Shown here piece after piece: positions 45,260 to 52,532 of a stretch of DNA of 64,000 bases; the first letter of the stretch is position 1; each line of letters opens with the position of its first letter. A program made the position numbers and the translations under genes. The stretch comes from Lachnospiraceae bacterium (lineage in GTDB: Bacteria; Bacillota; Clostridia; Lachnospirales; Lachnospiraceae): positions 62,001 to 126,000 of the forward strand of contig JAFUNC010000012.1 in NCBI GenBank assembly GCA_017473115.1. Reading direction: 5' to 3'. The notes below the pieces were generated by a model. That model saw only the letters and a program-made list of their open reading frames with translations, was not told the origin of the DNA and searched no databases.

Positions 45260-46333
45260 CTAATCTCCGAAACTGATACCAAGCATCTTGGCTTCTTTTA
45301 CAATGCTTGCATCGGGAGAAACATATTTCAACTTTCCGGCAACTTCTTCCAGAGGAACTTTGACGATTTCACGGTTCTTATATCCTACCATAAAACCATA
45401 TTCACCATCGAGAATCAGTTTTGCTGCTTCGGAACCGAGACGTGAAGCGAATACACGATCGTAAGGACAGGGGCTGCCGCCGCGCTGTGTATGACCGGGT
45501 ACGGTTACGCGCACTTCTTCGCCGGTTTTTTCCTTAATCTGTTCCGCAACTTCATAAGCCACACTGGGATACTTGCGGTTTTCCAGTTTCTTCTTATATT
45601 CTTTCTTGGATAACTTGGCATCCTGTTTGGAAATCGCTCCCTCTGCCACCGCAAGAATCGTAAAACGGCTACCGTTCTTCTTACGGTTTTCAATCGCATC
45701 CACTACCTTATCGATATCGTAAGGAATTTCCGGAATTAAAATAATGTCTGCTCCGGACGCCATACCTGCATTAAGGGTAAGCCATCCAACCTTATGCCCC
45801 ATTACTTCTACGATAAATACGCGTCCGTGAGAGTCTGCAGTGGTATGAATGCAATCGATACAATCCGTTGCAATGTCTACCGCACTCTGGAAACCGAATG
45901 TCATATCCGTTCCGTATAAATCGTTATCAATGGTCTTCGGAAGTGTTACTACATTTAAGCCTTCTTCACGAAGAAGGTTGGCTGTTTTATGTGTTCCGTT
46001 ACCACCCAAAATTACAAGACAATCCAGATTCAACTTATAGTAATTCTGCTTCATTGCCTTCACTTTATCCAAACCGTTTTCATCCGGCTCTGTAATTGTC
46101 TTAAACGGAGTTCTTGAGGTTCCGAGAATCGTACCGCCCTTGGTAAGAATACCGGAAAAATCAGAACTTTGTAACATACGGTAATTGCTGTAAATCAATC
46201 CCCTATAACCATCCAAAAAACCATATATTTCCACTTCTTCCTTACTGTTCTTCATTGTTTTTACCACGCCGCGCATTGCCGCATTCAATGCCTGACAATC
46301 ACCGCCGCTGGTCAACATACCGATTCGTTTCAT
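45260..46333 (-). CDS. pfkA: 6-phosphofructokinase
   Basis: Phosphorylates fructose 6-phosphate in glycolysis. The 357-residue product has GMLTSGGDCQALNAAMRG (about 5-22), PKTIDNDLYGTDMTFGF (about 122-138), and AGMASGADIILIPE (about 173-186). The phosphoryl-donor site reads ILGGNGTHKTA (about 96-106): the Gly after Asn is the residue that usually goes with ATP use, but the preceding Asp of GGDGS is Asn here. It is longer than E. coli PfkA (320), as in the mixed ATP/PPi subgroup of Clostridia and Actinobacteria. ATG 46333 follows GGAGGTAAGG. Phosphoryl donor cannot be fixed from sequence. Confidence 0.92.
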   Translation of the reverse strand: MKRIGMLTSGGDCQALNAAMRGVVKTMKNSKEEVEIYGFLDGYRGLIYSNYRMLQSSDFSGILTKGGTILGTSRTPFKTITEPDENGLDKVKAMKQNYYKLNLDCLVILGGNGTHKTANLLREEGLNVVTLPKTIDNDLYGTDMTFGFQSAVDIATDCIDCIHTTADSHGRVFIVEVMGHKVGWLTLNAGMASGADIILIPEIPYDIDKVVDAIENRKKNGSRFTILAVAEGAISKQDAKLSKKEYKKKLENRKYPSVAYEVAEQIKEKTGEEVRVTVPGHTQRGGSPCPYDRVFASRLGSEAAKLILDGEYGFMVGYKNREIVKVPLEEVAGKLKYVSPDASIVKEAKMLGISFGD

Positions 46334-46575
46334 TTCCCTTACCTCCATATACAAGTATATTAATATCTTGTCCGAACAAAACCCCTTTTATCATAATACA
46401 TTTTGCTCGGATGTTCAATCTTTCTTTGTTTATATATAGGAAGAATTATCTGTTTTTTAACCAAACTTTCTTTTATCGGATGTTTACCTATTAATATGTC
46501 ATAATTCCCACAGTTGTTGTTCGTCTCCTTCTATAATAAAAATAAAAAATTTTATTTTATTTTTTATAAAAACTA

Positions 46576-46603
46576 TTGACATTTTGTTTAAATGTGATAT
46601 ATT
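46576..46603 (+). promoter_or_regulatory. Promoter of the peroxide-defence operon
   Basis: TTGACA (perfect), 16 bases, TATATT. Its start site would fall near 46610, inside the dyad at 46609-46623. Confidence 0.75.
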
Positions 46604-46608
46604 GATAT

Positions 46609-46623
46609 CAGTAATCGTTACTG
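46609..46623 (+). promoter_or_regulatory. Putative Fur/PerR-type operator
   Basis: CAGTAA-TCG-TTACTG is a 15-base dyad (7-1-7 with one mismatch) that overlaps the predicted start of transcription of the Fur-family gene. Position and symmetry suggest autoregulation by that protein. The sequence differs from the classical PerR box TTATAATNATTATAA. Confidence 0.55.
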
Positions 46624-46679
46624 TTATTGTTTATTAAGACTAAAAACACACAACTTTAAGAGAAGGAGCCCGGCCAGCT

Positions 46680-47069
46680 ATGAATCTAAAGTACAGCAAA
46701 CAAAGAGAAGCAATTAAAACTTTTCTGATGTCGAGAAAAGATCATCCCACGGCAGACCAGATTTATTCCGCAGTGCGCGAACAACATCCGAACATCAGCC
46801 TTGGGACTGTTTACCGAAATCTTGCACTTCTGGAAGACGTTGGCGAAATCCAGAGATTGCACGTAAACGGTAACACGGACCGTTTCGACGCAGATGTATC
46901 CAATCATTATCATTTTGTATGCAACAGTTGCGGTTGCGTACAGGACATTCCGATGGAAATGCAGGTTACTTTAAGTGCAGAAGCACAGAAACTTTTTAAT
47001 GGAGTAATCGATTACTACACCGCCTGTTTCCACGGCAAATGTTCAGATTGCAAGGAAATGCAACACTAA
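46680..47069 (+). CDS. perR: Fur-family transcriptional regulator, PerR-like
   Basis: A 129-residue metal-dependent repressor. The winged helix (about 1-75) has SRKDHPTADQIYSAV and ISLGTVYRNLALLEDVGEI. Metal site residues of PerR are in place: DRFDADVSNHYHF (about 67-79), like the Bacillus GDASSRFDFNTHNHYHI segment. Two CxxC pairs, CNSC (about 81) and CSDC (about 122), would hold structural zinc. The rubrerythrin gene begins 35 bases after it and likely shares its promoter, so a role in peroxide or oxygen response is inferred. The distinction from Fur rests on the Asp-rich regulatory site. Confidence 0.85.
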   Translation: MNLKYSKQREAIKTFLMSRKDHPTADQIYSAVREQHPNISLGTVYRNLALLEDVGEIQRLHVNGNTDRFDADVSNHYHFVCNSCGCVQDIPMEMQVTLSAEAQKLFNGVIDYYTACFHGKCSDCKEMQH

Positions 47070-47104
47070 TTTTAGTATTTTAAAAAGCAAAGGAGATTAA
47101 GATT

Positions 47105-47644
47105 ATGAAGTATGTATGTCAGGTATGTGGTTATGTTCATGAAGGAGATTCCGCTCCGGAGAAGTGCCCTCAGTGTGGCGTTCCCGCTTCTAAGTTTACA
47201 GCACAGGGCGAGGAAAAAGTTTGGGCAGCGGAGCACGTTGTAGGTGTCGCTCAGGGTTGTAGCGAAGATATTCTTGAAGACCTCCGCGCAAACTATATGG
47301 GTGAATGTACCGAAGTTGGTATGTACCTTGCAATGGCAAGAGTTGCTCACAGAGAAGGCTATCCTGAAATCGGCCTTTACTGGGAAAAAGCTGCTTGGGA
47401 AGAAGCAGAACATGCTGCTAAATTTGCTGAATTATTAGGCGAAGTTGTAACAGACTCTACCAAGAAGAATCTTGAAATGAGAGTAGAAGCCGAAAACGGC
47501 GCTACTGCAGGTAAATTTGATCTTGCCAAGAGAGCAAAGGAACAGAACTTGGATGCTATCCATGACACCGTTCATGAAATGGCTCGCGACGAAGCAAGAC
47601 ACGGTAAGGCATTTGAAGGCTTGTTGAAGAGATACTTTTCGTAA
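47105..47644 (+). CDS. Reverse rubrerythrin
   Basis: A 179-residue non-haem iron peroxidase. It has a short N-terminal rubredoxin-like domain ([20 protein letters not shown], in part [10 protein letters not shown], about 5-24) and a four-helix ferritin-like diiron domain (about 40-179) with [36 protein letters not shown] (in part [15 protein letters not shown]) and [15 protein letters not shown] carrying the Glu/His ligands. Domain order is the reverse of classical rubrerythrin, as in Clostridium acetobutylicum NADH-peroxidase. AGGAG precedes it. Its diiron domain is almost identical to that of the fusion protein downstream. Confidence 0.95.
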   Translation: MKYVCQVCGYVHEGDSAPEKCPQCGVPASKFTAQGEEKVWAAEHVVGVAQGCSEDILEDLRANYMGECTEVGMYLAMARVAHREGYPEIGLYWEKAAWEEAEHAAKFAELLGEVVTDSTKKNLEMRVEAENGATAGKFDLAKRAKEQNLDAIHDTVHEMARDEARHGKAFEGLLKRYFS

Positions 47645-47658
47645 GTTACAAGCCGTGC

Positions 47659-47718
47659 AAAAATGTAATGATAGCGCTCCGCGAGTTTACTCGTAGGAGC
47701 GCCTATTGTTACATTTTT
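47659..47718. repeat. Large imperfect hairpin after the rubrerythrin gene
   Basis: AAAAATGTAAtgATAGCGCTCC and its partner GGAGCGCcTATTGTTACATTTTT form a stem of about 20 bp with a small bulge and an inner GCGAG/CTCGT hairpin. On the plus strand a T run (ACATTTTTATA) ends it. It can serve as terminator after the first rubrerythrin gene, but it is much longer than other terminators here. Confidence 0.7.
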
Positions 47719-47754
47719 ATAGGGCGACAGCCCGGAACGAAATAGCCTCGGAGA

Positions 47755-47897
47755 GGCTATGAGTGGCACGGCGCAGCGTATGCGACAGCCTGTAATTCAT
47801 GGCCACGCAGTGGCTATGAGTGGCACGGCGCAGCGTATGCGACAGCCTGTAATTCATGGCCACGCAGTGGCTATGAGTAGCACGGCGTAGCGTATGC
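47755..47897. repeat. 57-bp tandem repeat, 2.5 copies
   Basis: A unit starting GGCTATGAGTGGCACGG occurs at 47755, 47812 and, shortened to 29 bases with two changes, at 47869. The spacing is exactly 57 bases. The first two copies are identical. Inside the unit are palindromes such as GGCCACGCAGTGGC, and the region is more GC-rich than its surroundings. Stop codons occur in the frames, so it is not coding. It fills most of the gap between the two rubrerythrin genes. Confidence 0.9.
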
Positions 47898-47936
47898 TTT
47901 TATAAAAATTATACATCGGATAAAATGGGGGTTTTT

Positions 47937-49142
47937 ATGAATACAAAAGCATTATATAACATTACCTACGGTGTTTATTTATTATCTGCCAAAGAAAACG
48001 GCCGCGATAACGCCTGTATAATTAATACGGCAGTCCAGGTGGCAAATAATCCCACCCGCATTTCCATCGCTGCCATCAAAGGTAACTTAACACATGATAT
48101 GATTTTATCCACAGGAATATTTAATTTATCGGCACTTACCACCGACGTGCCCTACTCTCTGTTCCAACACTTTGGAATGCAATCAGGTCGCGACACGGAT
48201 AAATTTGCTGATTTTACGGATGTGGCACGTAGCGAAAACGGCTTACTTTATCTTACAAAGTATTCCAATTCATTTTTATCCTTAAAAGTAGCCGAATCTC
48301 ACGATTTAGGAAGCCACACGCTTTTTATCGGCAAATTGGTTGACGGTGAAGTTCTTTCTGCCGGAGAATGCTGCTCTTATGGATTTTATCAATCTACCAT
48401 TAAAAAATCTGCACCGAAACCGGTCGCAAAAGAAGGTTGGAAATGTAAAATTTGCGGTCATGTCTATGAAGGCACTGAACTTCCCACAGACTATATTTGT
48501 CCTCTTTGTAAACACGGTGCGGAAGATTTTGAATATTTCAATGAAACATCTGATAAAATTGCAAACACGGCAAATACTAATACTGCGTCAAACAATGACG
48601 TCAAAAAATTTGTTTGTTCCGTATGCGGTTATGTACATGAGGGTGACGAAGCACCCGGGAAATGTCCTCAGTGCGGTGTTCCTGCTTCCAAGTTTACCGA
48701 ACAAAGCGCGGAAAGAGTTTGGGCCGCTGAACACGTTGTAGGCGTGGCGCAAGGTTGCAGTGAGGATATTTTGGAAGATTTGCGCGCAAACTATATCGCA
48801 GAATGTACTGAAGTCGGTATGTACCTTGCAATGGCAAGAGTTGCTCACAGAGAAGGCTATCCGCAAATCGGTATGTACTGGGAGAAAGCCGCTTGGGAAG
48901 AAGCAGAACATGCCGCCAAATTCGCTGAATTATTAGGCGAAGTCGTAACAGACTCCACCAAGAAGAATCTTGAAATGAGAGTGGAAGCCGAAAACGGCGC
49001 TACCGCAGGTAAATTTGACCTTGCAAAAAGAGCCAAAGAACAGAACCTGGATGCAATCCATGACACCGTTCATGAAATGGCTCGCGATGAAGCAAGACAC
49101 GGTAAGGCATTTGAAGGTCTGCTCAAAAAATATTTCAGTTAA
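47937..49142 (+). CDS. Flavin reductase-rubredoxin-rubredoxin-rubrerythrin fusion protein
   Basis: A 401-residue protein with four parts. Residues 1-150 are an FMN-binding flavin reductase-like domain ([35 protein letters not shown]), as in the high-molecular-weight rubredoxin of acetogens. Residues 165-200 are a rubredoxin ([25 protein letters not shown]). An Asn/Thr-rich linker (204-218) joins a second short rubredoxin ([18 protein letters not shown]) and a ferritin-like diiron domain (260-401) nearly identical to the preceding gene. Electrons from NAD(P)H could pass through flavin and rubredoxin irons to the peroxide-reducing diiron site within one chain; this flow is inferred. ATG 47937 follows GGGGG; the in-frame ATG at 47925 contains that site. 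Confidence 0.92.
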   Translation: MNTKALYNITYGVYLLSAKENGRDNACIINTAVQVANNPTRISIAAIKGNLTHDMILSTGIFNLSALTTDVPYSLFQHFGMQSGRDTDKFADFTDVARSENGLLYLTKYSNSFLSLKVAESHDLGSHTLFIGKLVDGEVLSAGECCSYGFYQSTIKKSAPKPVAKEGWKCKICGHVYEGTELPTDYICPLCKHGAEDFEYFNETSDKIANTANTNTASNNDVKKFVCSVCGYVHEGDEAPGKCPQCGVPASKFTEQSAERVWAAEHVVGVAQGCSEDILEDLRANYIAECTEVGMYLAMARVAHREGYPQIGMYWEKAAWEEAEHAAKFAELLGEVVTDSTKKNLEMRVEAENGATAGKFDLAKRAKEQNLDAIHDTVHEMARDEARHGKAFEGLLKKYFS

Positions 49143-49157
49143 AAAGGAGAATAATTT

Positions 49158-49316
49158 ATGGAAAAATATATTTGCCCCTGCACATATGAATACGATCCCG
49201 CTGTAGGAGATCCCGAGAACGGAGTTCCCGCAGGCACACCCTGGGAAGAAGTTCCCTCTGATTGGGTTTGTCCCTGGTGCGGATTAGGGAAAGAAGTATT
49301 TGAGAAAGCGGAATAA
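49158..49316 (+). CDS. Small rubredoxin with a shortened first Cys motif
   Basis: A 52-residue rubredoxin. The second half is canonical ([20 protein letters not shown], and [14 protein letters not shown]). The first iron-ligand motif, usually C-x2-C-G, reads [11 protein letters not shown], that is C-x-C-T, one residue shorter. Rubredoxins pass electrons to rubrerythrins, superoxide reductase and flavoproteins. It begins 15 bases after the fusion gene with AAGGAGA as ribosome binding site and ends the operon before a strong terminator. Whether the altered motif still binds iron in the normal way is unknown. Confidence 0.88.
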   Translation: MEKYICPCTYEYDPAVGDPENGVPAGTPWEEVPSDWVCPWCGLGKEVFEKAE

Positions 49317-49324
49317 AAAGAACA

Positions 49325-49359
49325 GGCAGAGGAATAATCCTCTGCCTTATTTCTTTTTA
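49325..49359 (+). terminator. Terminator of the peroxide-defence operon
   Basis: A 9-bp perfect stem GGCAGAGGA/TCCTCTGCC, 4-base loop, then TTATTTCTTTTT. Confidence 0.9.
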
Positions 49360-49371
49360 CAAAAAGGATCA

Positions 49372-49677
49372 TTAATAATCATATATACTTATATCGTCAA
49401 ATTCTTTCCAACAATCAGAGCACCATTCCTTCCAATCTCCATTACCCTCATACAACTCTCTCCTAATAAGATGATAAACCTCTTTACCACAACTAGGGCA
49501 TTCCACCTTTTCTGTTGAATATTCAGGTCTTGAAGATTCTTCTGAGGGACTTTCAATAAATTCACCTAATACTAACCCCATTCCAATTACACCAATTGTA
49601 AGTAAAAACAATACTACTGATACAAGTATAGCAATTATACTAACTATTACTATCTTTTTATTGTTCTTTTTATTCAC
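49372..49677 (-). CDS. Small membrane protein with zinc-ribbon
   Basis: A 101-residue protein with a basic start (MNKKNNKK), one long hydrophobic segment (about 9-38), a Ser/Glu-rich stretch, and a two-pair Cys motif CPSCGKEVYHLI ... WCSDCWKEF (about 59-92) that would bind zinc. GTG 49677 is the start, with AAGGG upstream; it overlaps the stop of the 50-residue gene upstream, which suggests translational coupling. It is the last gene of a minus-strand, AT-rich small-gene cluster. No family recognised. Confidence 0.7.
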   Translation of the reverse strand: MNKKNNKKIVIVSIIAILVSVVLFLLTIGVIGMGLVLGEFIESPSEESSRPEYSTEKVECPSCGKEVYHLIRRELYEGNGDWKEWCSDCWKEFDDISIYDY

Positions 49678-49822
49678 AACTTTTTGCCCTTCTCATTTTT
49701 GTAATTATACTTCTATATTTTTTTCTACTCTTACTATCAATGATTGACATACTCACTAACACAATTAGCAATATAATTGACATAGCAATTTCAATAACAT
49801 CATTATTTTTCTTGCCCTTCAT
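49670..49822 (-). CDS. 50-residue membrane microprotein
   Basis: A short open frame: basic start, one hydrophobic helix (residues about 9-28, IEIAMSIILLIVLVSMSII), then a basic tail (SKSRKKYRSIITKMRRAK). The ribosome binding site AAAGGA lies 8 bases before the ATG, inside the end of the gene upstream; the frame overlaps both neighbours by 20 and 8 bases. Overlaps and spacing argue that it is a real, coupled gene in the cluster. Confidence 0.6.
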   Translation of the reverse strand: MKGKKNNDVIEIAMSIILLIVLVSMSIIDSKSRKKYRSIITKMRRAKSCE

Positions 49823-50186
49823 TTTTTATTTCCTTTCCCCTCATCTTTCTAATTATCAAATAATAGGTTAAACCACCTAGCAGATAACTCAACACATCTA
49901 ACCAATCAGATACACTATAAGATAATACAATAGGGAAAAAAAATTCCCAAAGCATGCCACAAGCAAAAATATAAAAAAGAATATGAAATATTTTAGTGAT
50001 TCTCTTTGCTTTTGCCCAATGCAATATACAATTTGTATAAGCACAAAATACTACTCCACCTATAAAATCATTAACATGGCACTTACACAGATATCCTATT
50101 ACTGGAATATTATTATATTGTTTAGTAAATCTGTTGATAAAATAAACAGTCATAAATGTAATTATAATTTGTTTATCAATCTTCAT
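49803..50186 (-). CDS. Small polytopic membrane protein, possibly VanZ-like
   Basis: A 127-residue protein with about four hydrophobic helices (about 8-20, 40-55, 65-85, 95-112). Motifs such as VNDFIGGVVF, MLWEFFFP and SVSDWLDVLSYLLGG have the charged residues inside membrane segments (Asn-Asp, Trp-Glu, Asp) seen in VanZ-like proteins, but I cannot prove that family. The gene is AT-rich compared with its surroundings. It is second in a four-gene cluster, and the tail is basic and polar. Confidence 0.65.
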   Translation of the reverse strand: MKIDKQIIITFMTVYFINRFTKQYNNIPVIGYLCKCHVNDFIGGVVFCAYTNCILHWAKAKRITKIFHILFYIFACGMLWEFFFPIVLSYSVSDWLDVLSYLLGGLTYYLIIRKMRGKEIKNEGQEK

Positions 50187-50191
50187 TTATG

Positions 50192-50287
50192 CTATCCAAT
50201 AAAAGCAAATAATGCTAATCCTAAAAAGACAGCAAAAACAATGCCAAAGAATCCTAGTCCTCCACCATTTCCATTTCCATTACTCAT
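50192..50287 (-). CDS. 31-residue Gly/Asn-rich membrane microprotein
   Basis: A tiny open frame: MSNGNGNGGG followed by a single hydrophobic helix (about 11-31, LGFFGIVFAVFLGLALFAFIG). GAAGGTG lies 7 bases before the ATG and a perfect consensus promoter is 28 bases upstream, so it is very probably translated. The layout (Gly-rich head plus one helix) is like YjcZ-type sporulation microproteins, though I cannot claim homology. It is the first gene of the cluster. Confidence 0.65.
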   Translation of the reverse strand: MSNGNGNGGGLGFFGIVFAVFLGLALFAFIG

Positions 50288-50314
50288 GTTATACACCTTC
50301 TTTCTTTTTTCTTA

Positions 50315-50343
50315 ATTATATGATTTCCGCTATTTTTTGTCAA
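50315..50343 (-). promoter_or_regulatory. Perfect consensus promoter of the microprotein cluster
   Basis: On the minus strand TTGACA, exactly 17 bases, TATAAT. Such a perfect sigma-A promoter is rare in chromosomes and usually calls for a repressor. A dyad operator candidate touches its upstream end. Confidence 0.88.
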
Positions 50344-50348
50344 TTATA

Positions 50349-50365
50349 ATTATCATCTTGATAAT
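50349..50365. promoter_or_regulatory. Dyad operator candidate between the HTH gene and the microprotein cluster
   Basis: ATTATCA-TCT-TGATAAT is a perfect 7-3-7 inverted repeat in the 130-base divergent gap. Its position next to the -35 of the minus-strand promoter suggests a site for the HTH protein encoded at 50418. Confidence 0.6.
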
Positions 50366-50417
50366 GTGATATCTTTCTGATTGTTGTACCATACTTGTAA
50401 AAAGGGGGGATACATTT

Positions 50418-50699
50418 ATGGTTGCAGACAGAATAAAAGCCTTGAGAGAACAACAGAACATCACACAATCTGCACTTGCTAAACAGTTAGGTATCACAAG
50501 GTCAAGTGTAAATGCTTGGGAACTTGGCATTTCTGTTCCCTCTACACAATACATTGTAGAATTGGCACACATTTTTAATATCTCCACAGATTATTTGTTA
50601 GGAGTTGATTCAACTTCTTCCATAAATGTATCTGGCTTATCTGAAAAAGATATAGAATTGATAAATAGTATTATTTTGCATTTAAAATCAAAGAAATAG
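50418..50699 (+). CDS. XRE-family HTH transcriptional regulator
   Basis: A 93-residue Cro/CI-type regulator. HTH in about 5-60: IKALREQQNITQSALAKQLG, ITRSSVNAWELGISVPS. A short C-terminal tail may dimerise. AAGGGGGG precedes the ATG. It is divergent from the microprotein cluster, across a gap with a consensus promoter and a dyad; it is the natural candidate for the cluster's repressor. Its small size and AT-rich DNA resemble phage or mobile-element regulators, though no phage genes are near. Confidence 0.9.
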   Translation: MVADRIKALREQQNITQSALAKQLGITRSSVNAWELGISVPSTQYIVELAHIFNISTDYLLGVDSTSSINVSGLSEKDIELINSIILHLKSKK

Positions 50700-50730
50700 G
50701 TGGCAGAATTCTCTGCCACCTTATTTTTTA
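50699..50730 (+). terminator. Terminator of the HTH gene
   Basis: A 9-bp perfect stem GGTGGCAGA/TCTGCCACC with a 4-base loop and TTATTTTTT tail; the stem starts within the last codon region of the gene. Confidence 0.9.
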
Positions 50731-50807
50731 TGTTCAGCCCAATCTTTCTATATAATTTAACTTCACACCTGCTCTCCGAAAAAGGTATAGCACAAACATA
50801 TATGATA

Positions 50808-50816
50808 TGCTATAAT
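50808..50816 (+). promoter_or_regulatory. Extended -10 promoter for the polytopic membrane protein genes
   Basis: TG-C-TATAAT with no good -35. It gives a leader of about 90 bases before the gene at 50911. Confidence 0.5.
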
Positions 50817-50910
50817 TTGGGCAGAAATAACATATGCTAAAATACATATATTATGCAACAGTTTTACTTATTTCGTTTTAATGAATTTTCGGAGTGATAA
50901 GGTAATCAGT

Positions 50911-52521
50911 ATGAAACCAGCAACTAACAAAATACAAATTTCAATCCTATTGATTTTACTGCTCGCCGCTCTGCTTTCATCAATTAAAATGGTCTTTTTC
51001 GGCCTGAACATCGACGAAGAATATACGGTAACTTTAGGTTATAGAATTATCACAGCAGACAAAATGTTTCTGGACATGTGGGAACCACACCAAATGTCCG
51101 GTTTTGTTTGTGCTTTTTTTACGAAAATTTTTATGCTTATTACCGGTAGCACGGATTATCTTGTTGTCTATCTTCGTATCATAAGCCTGTTGATTCACGG
51201 ATGCATCAGTGCCTATCTGCATACGGCATTATCCAAGATTACAACCAAATATCTGTCTGCTATTTTATCCGTGCTCAGTTTTATCATTGTTCCGAAAATG
51301 GCACTATCCATTGACTTTTCATTAATAGCATACTTATCACTGGTTATAATTACTGCCACACTGATTAAAATGGAGGCTTCCGCCAAACAGGCAGGATACG
51401 TAATCATTCTCAGTCTGGCAACCTGTGCCTTGATTCTTTCCTATCCGAGTATGCTTTTACTGTTTATAGGTCTTTTCATAACTCTTTTTATTACCTTTTC
51501 CAAAAAAGACGCATTTCTTTACGCCGGAGCATGCTTTATCATCGGTTTACTTTATGTGGGATATTTTACGCTTACTTTGGGATTGAAAAATTTCCTGTTC
51601 GGCATTCAGCAAATGATGACAGACGGTGAACACAGCGCATCTGTTTTCAGCACATTATTCAGCAATATAAAATCCTGGTTGATTGTACTGGTTTCCTTTG
51701 CCGTACTTTACGCCCTTGCTTTTCTTATTGCAAAAATTTTTAAGGTAAAAAAACAAAAAGATTTTATTGCAGTTTCAATTTCGCTTGTTGCGTTAATCGG
51801 ACAACTTGTTTACTGGTTAAGCAGTTTTCGCTATATCAATTATCCTCTCGTTCTGTACTATCTTGTATTTGGAGCATTGTTAACAACCCGCCGGATTACG
51901 AAGCAAGAATTTCTAAAATTTGTATTGCCTTCGCTGATTGCTACTTTTTCCGGCGCATTGCTGACAAACACCGGTATATACGTGATTAGTGTAATGCTGA
52001 TTCCCGCAATCATTTATTTACTGACTAAAACCGCAGATACGGAGACAAACGCAACCACATCAAACAAAATCATTATTTATGCACTATTGCTAATTTTCCT
52101 GTTTTCACGGGGATGGCTGGTGTGCGAATCCGGCAGTTTCAAAGCAGATATGACCTATGTGAAACAAAAGGCTTTATCCGGACCTGCCAAAGGAATTTAT
52201 TGCAGATACATTGAGGGTTATCAATACAATCAGGTTCAGGCATTGGCTGATCAATATATCGAGTCGGACGCTTCCGTACTTTGCATCAGCGGACATACTC
52301 TGTGGTATCTTTTATCCGATTATCAAATCGCAAACTATTCCACAATCAGTACGCCGACGTATGACGAACGCTTACTTGAATACTATGACTTATATCCTGA
52401 TAAAAAACCCGATTACATCTTAGTAGATGCCGGCATTGATACTACATCGTTCAACGATATATTCGATGACTACATTATGCTTGAAACCGTAGAATACGTG
52501 ACCCTATATAAACATAAATAG
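50911..52521 (+). CDS. Polytopic membrane protein, GT-C glycosyltransferase-like
   Basis: A 536-residue protein with about 11-12 hydrophobic helices in residues 10-415 and a soluble C-terminal domain (about 420-536). After the first helix comes LNIDEEYTV (33-40): an acidic Asp-Glu in the first outer loop is the catalytic signature of lipid-sugar-dependent GT-C enzymes, and WEPHQMSG follows. That class adds sugars to lipid-linked or secreted polymers using polyprenyl-phosphate sugars. ATG 50911 follows AAGG; the in-frame ATG at 50881 has no site. It is 11 bases before the O-antigen-ligase-like gene, so both act in one process. The sugar and acceptor are unknown. Confidence 0.75.
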   Translation: MKPATNKIQISILLILLLAALLSSIKMVFFGLNIDEEYTVTLGYRIITADKMFLDMWEPHQMSGFVCAFFTKIFMLITGSTDYLVVYLRIISLLIHGCISAYLHTALSKITTKYLSAILSVLSFIIVPKMALSIDFSLIAYLSLVIITATLIKMEASAKQAGYVIILSLATCALILSYPSMLLLFIGLFITLFITFSKKDAFLYAGACFIIGLLYVGYFTLTLGLKNFLFGIQQMMTDGEHSASVFSTLFSNIKSWLIVLVSFAVLYALAFLIAKIFKVKKQKDFIAVSISLVALIGQLVYWLSSFRYINYPLVLYYLVFGALLTTRRITKQEFLKFVLPSLIATFSGALLTNTGIYVISVMLIPAIIYLLTKTADTETNATTSNKIIIYALLLIFLFSRGWLVCESGSFKADMTYVKQKALSGPAKGIYCRYIEGYQYNQVQALADQYIESDASVLCISGHTLWYLLSDYQIANYSTISTPTYDERLLEYYDLYPDKKPDYILVDAGIDTTSFNDIFDDYIMLETVEYVTLYKHK

Positions 52522-52532
52522 AGGAATGAAAG

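Larger units (their letters stand above)
46334..46679. other. Divergent regulatory region between pfkA and the PerR-like gene
   Basis: This 346-base gap is AT-rich. Apart from the plus-strand promoter and operator described at 46576-46623, the first 40 bases hold the pfkA ribosome binding site. No small gene was seen. A plain TTGTTC/TATACT-like pair near 46355-46390 on the minus strand might be the pfkA promoter but is weak. Confidence 0.4.

Noticed and set aside
47755..47897. CRISPR array
   Set aside because: The repeats are directly joined 57-bp units without unique spacers, and no cas genes are nearby.
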